DNA of 6,993 bases from Acidobacteriota bacterium (lineage in GTDB: Bacteria > Acidobacteriota > Terriglobia > Terriglobales > Acidobacteriaceae), in assembly GCA_019510535.1 (NCBI GenBank), contig JAEKKE010000026.1, positions 1 to 6,993 of the forward strand. The letters run 5' to 3'. A program made the position numbers and the translations under genes. Positions 6,585-6,993 of this stretch are shown here, piece by piece. The notes under the pieces are model-generated. The model worked only from the letters and a program-made list of their open reading frames with translations, had not been told where the DNA came from and ran no database searches. Position 1 is the first letter of the stretch. Every line of letters begins with the position of its first letter.

Positions 6585-6700
6585 CTAGAGCATCTTCCCT
6601 GTTTCTGGGTAGCCCGAAAGCGGAGTGCAGCGGCGTTTTCATTGCGGAAAACGCCCATAGATGCGGAAGCCCTATCCACACCTACAGGAAAAATGCCCTA
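6585..6700. repeat. Dispersed intergenic repeat, full-length copy C with inverted ends
   Basis: This is the most complete copy. The left end TAGAGCATCTTCCCTGT (6586-6602) is complementary at 14 of 17 positions to the right end ACAGGAAAAATGCCCTA (6684-6700). In between is a perfect 9-bp stem-loop (GGCGTTTTC 6632-6640, ATTGCG, GAAAACGCC 6647-6655). Shared sequence with copy B runs from CTAGAGCAT to CGCCCATAGA. The right end supplies the stop codon (TAG, 6700-6698) of the neighbouring VOC gene. The size of about 115 bases and the self-complementary ends suit a REP- or MITE-like non-autonomous element. No transposase is in the window. Confidence 0.7.
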
Positions 6701-6993
6701 TCGGTTCGCGCGCGCGGCCTCAATTGCGGCAATGTCGATCTTTCGCATCGTCATCATTGCGCTCATCGCACGCTTAGCTGCAGCGCGATCTGGGTCCGTC
6801 ATCGCCGCCAGCAGGGCGCGCGGCGTAATCTGCCATGAAAAACCCCAGCGGTCTTTACACCAGCCGCACATGCTCTCCTGGCCGCCATTGCTTACGATGG
6901 CGTTCCACAGCCGGTCCGTCTCAGCCTGGTCGTCGGTATGAATCACAAAGCTGACCGCCTCGTTCGGGACAAAGTTCGGGCCGCCGTTCAGCC
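6698..6993 (-). CDS. PhnB-like VOC family protein, C-terminal part (5' end outside the window)
   Basis: The last 97 residues of a protein of the vicinal oxygen chelate (glyoxalase-like) superfamily, in the PhnB group often labelled 3-demethylubiquinone-9 3-methyltransferase in databases. Visible family signatures, in order, are LNGGPNFVPNEAVSFVIHT, a DxxETDRLWNAI helix, GWCKDRWGFSWQITP, and the closing MMTMRKIDIAAIE. The frame stays open to the window edge, so the internal GTG at 6946 is not the start, and roughly the first third of a typical protein is missing. The family fold binds a metal or small substrate in some members, but most of this branch have no proven reaction, and the methyltransferase label is probably wrong for many. 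The stop codon TAG lies in the end of repeat copy C, so the extreme C-terminus borders the repeat. It is on the same strand as the methyltransferase gene but separated from it by 197 bases of structured DNA. Confidence 0.93.
   Translation of the reverse strand, partial: LNGGPNFVPNEAVSFVIHTDDQAETDRLWNAIVSNGGQESMCGWCKDRWGFSWQITPRALLAAMTDPDRAAAKRAMSAMMTMRKIDIAAIEAARANR

Noticed and set aside
3490..6700. The repeats as a CRISPR array
   Set aside because: There are only three divergent copies, separated by whole genes, with no regular spacers and no cas genes.

Overview
The window reads as ordinary chromosomal DNA of a soil-type acidobacterium (Acidobacteriota, most likely class Terriglobia, for example the Granulicella/Terriglobus/Edaphobacter group). 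That placement rests mainly on the first gene, the C-terminal part of a very large Oar-like TonB-dependent receptor of the kind these genomes carry in many copies. Moderately high GC content, and a methyltransferase and a PhnB-like VOC protein of types I associate with this group, fit the same placement. This is inference from protein style, not from a database search.

Layout. Plus strand: a truncated outer-membrane receptor (3-2507) ends at a textbook intrinsic terminator (2534-2568). A 248-base gap holding a weak promoter candidate leads to a 243-residue multi-pass membrane protein with a GTG start (2756-3487). Everything after that is on the minus strand, so the membrane-protein gene converges on a quinone-oxidoreductase-like gene (3613-4524). 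Upstream of that gene, in the same direction, lie a LysR-type regulator (4643-5578), a class I SAM-dependent methyltransferase (5823-6500) and the C-terminal part of a PhnB-like VOC protein that runs off the right edge (6698-6993).

How the genes may work together. The LysR regulator sits directly upstream of the oxidoreductase, on the same strand. The 118-base gap between them holds a perfect 16-base palindrome just upstream of a weak promoter candidate, so the simplest guess is that the regulator controls the oxidoreductase. The methyltransferase and VOC genes are separated by structured non-coding DNA and look like independent units. Nothing ties the receptor or the membrane protein to the rest.

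The most notable non-coding signal is a small dispersed repeat. Three intergenic gaps (3490-3540, 5592-5692, 6585-6700) contain related sequence beginning CTAGAGCA. Two of the three are closed by an inverted copy of the start, and two contain the same internal GGCGTTTTC-type stem-loop. It looks like a REP- or MITE-like family sitting at gene ends. I see no tRNA, rRNA, CRISPR array, transposase, phage gene or defence system, and no clear evidence of an undescribed multi-gene system.
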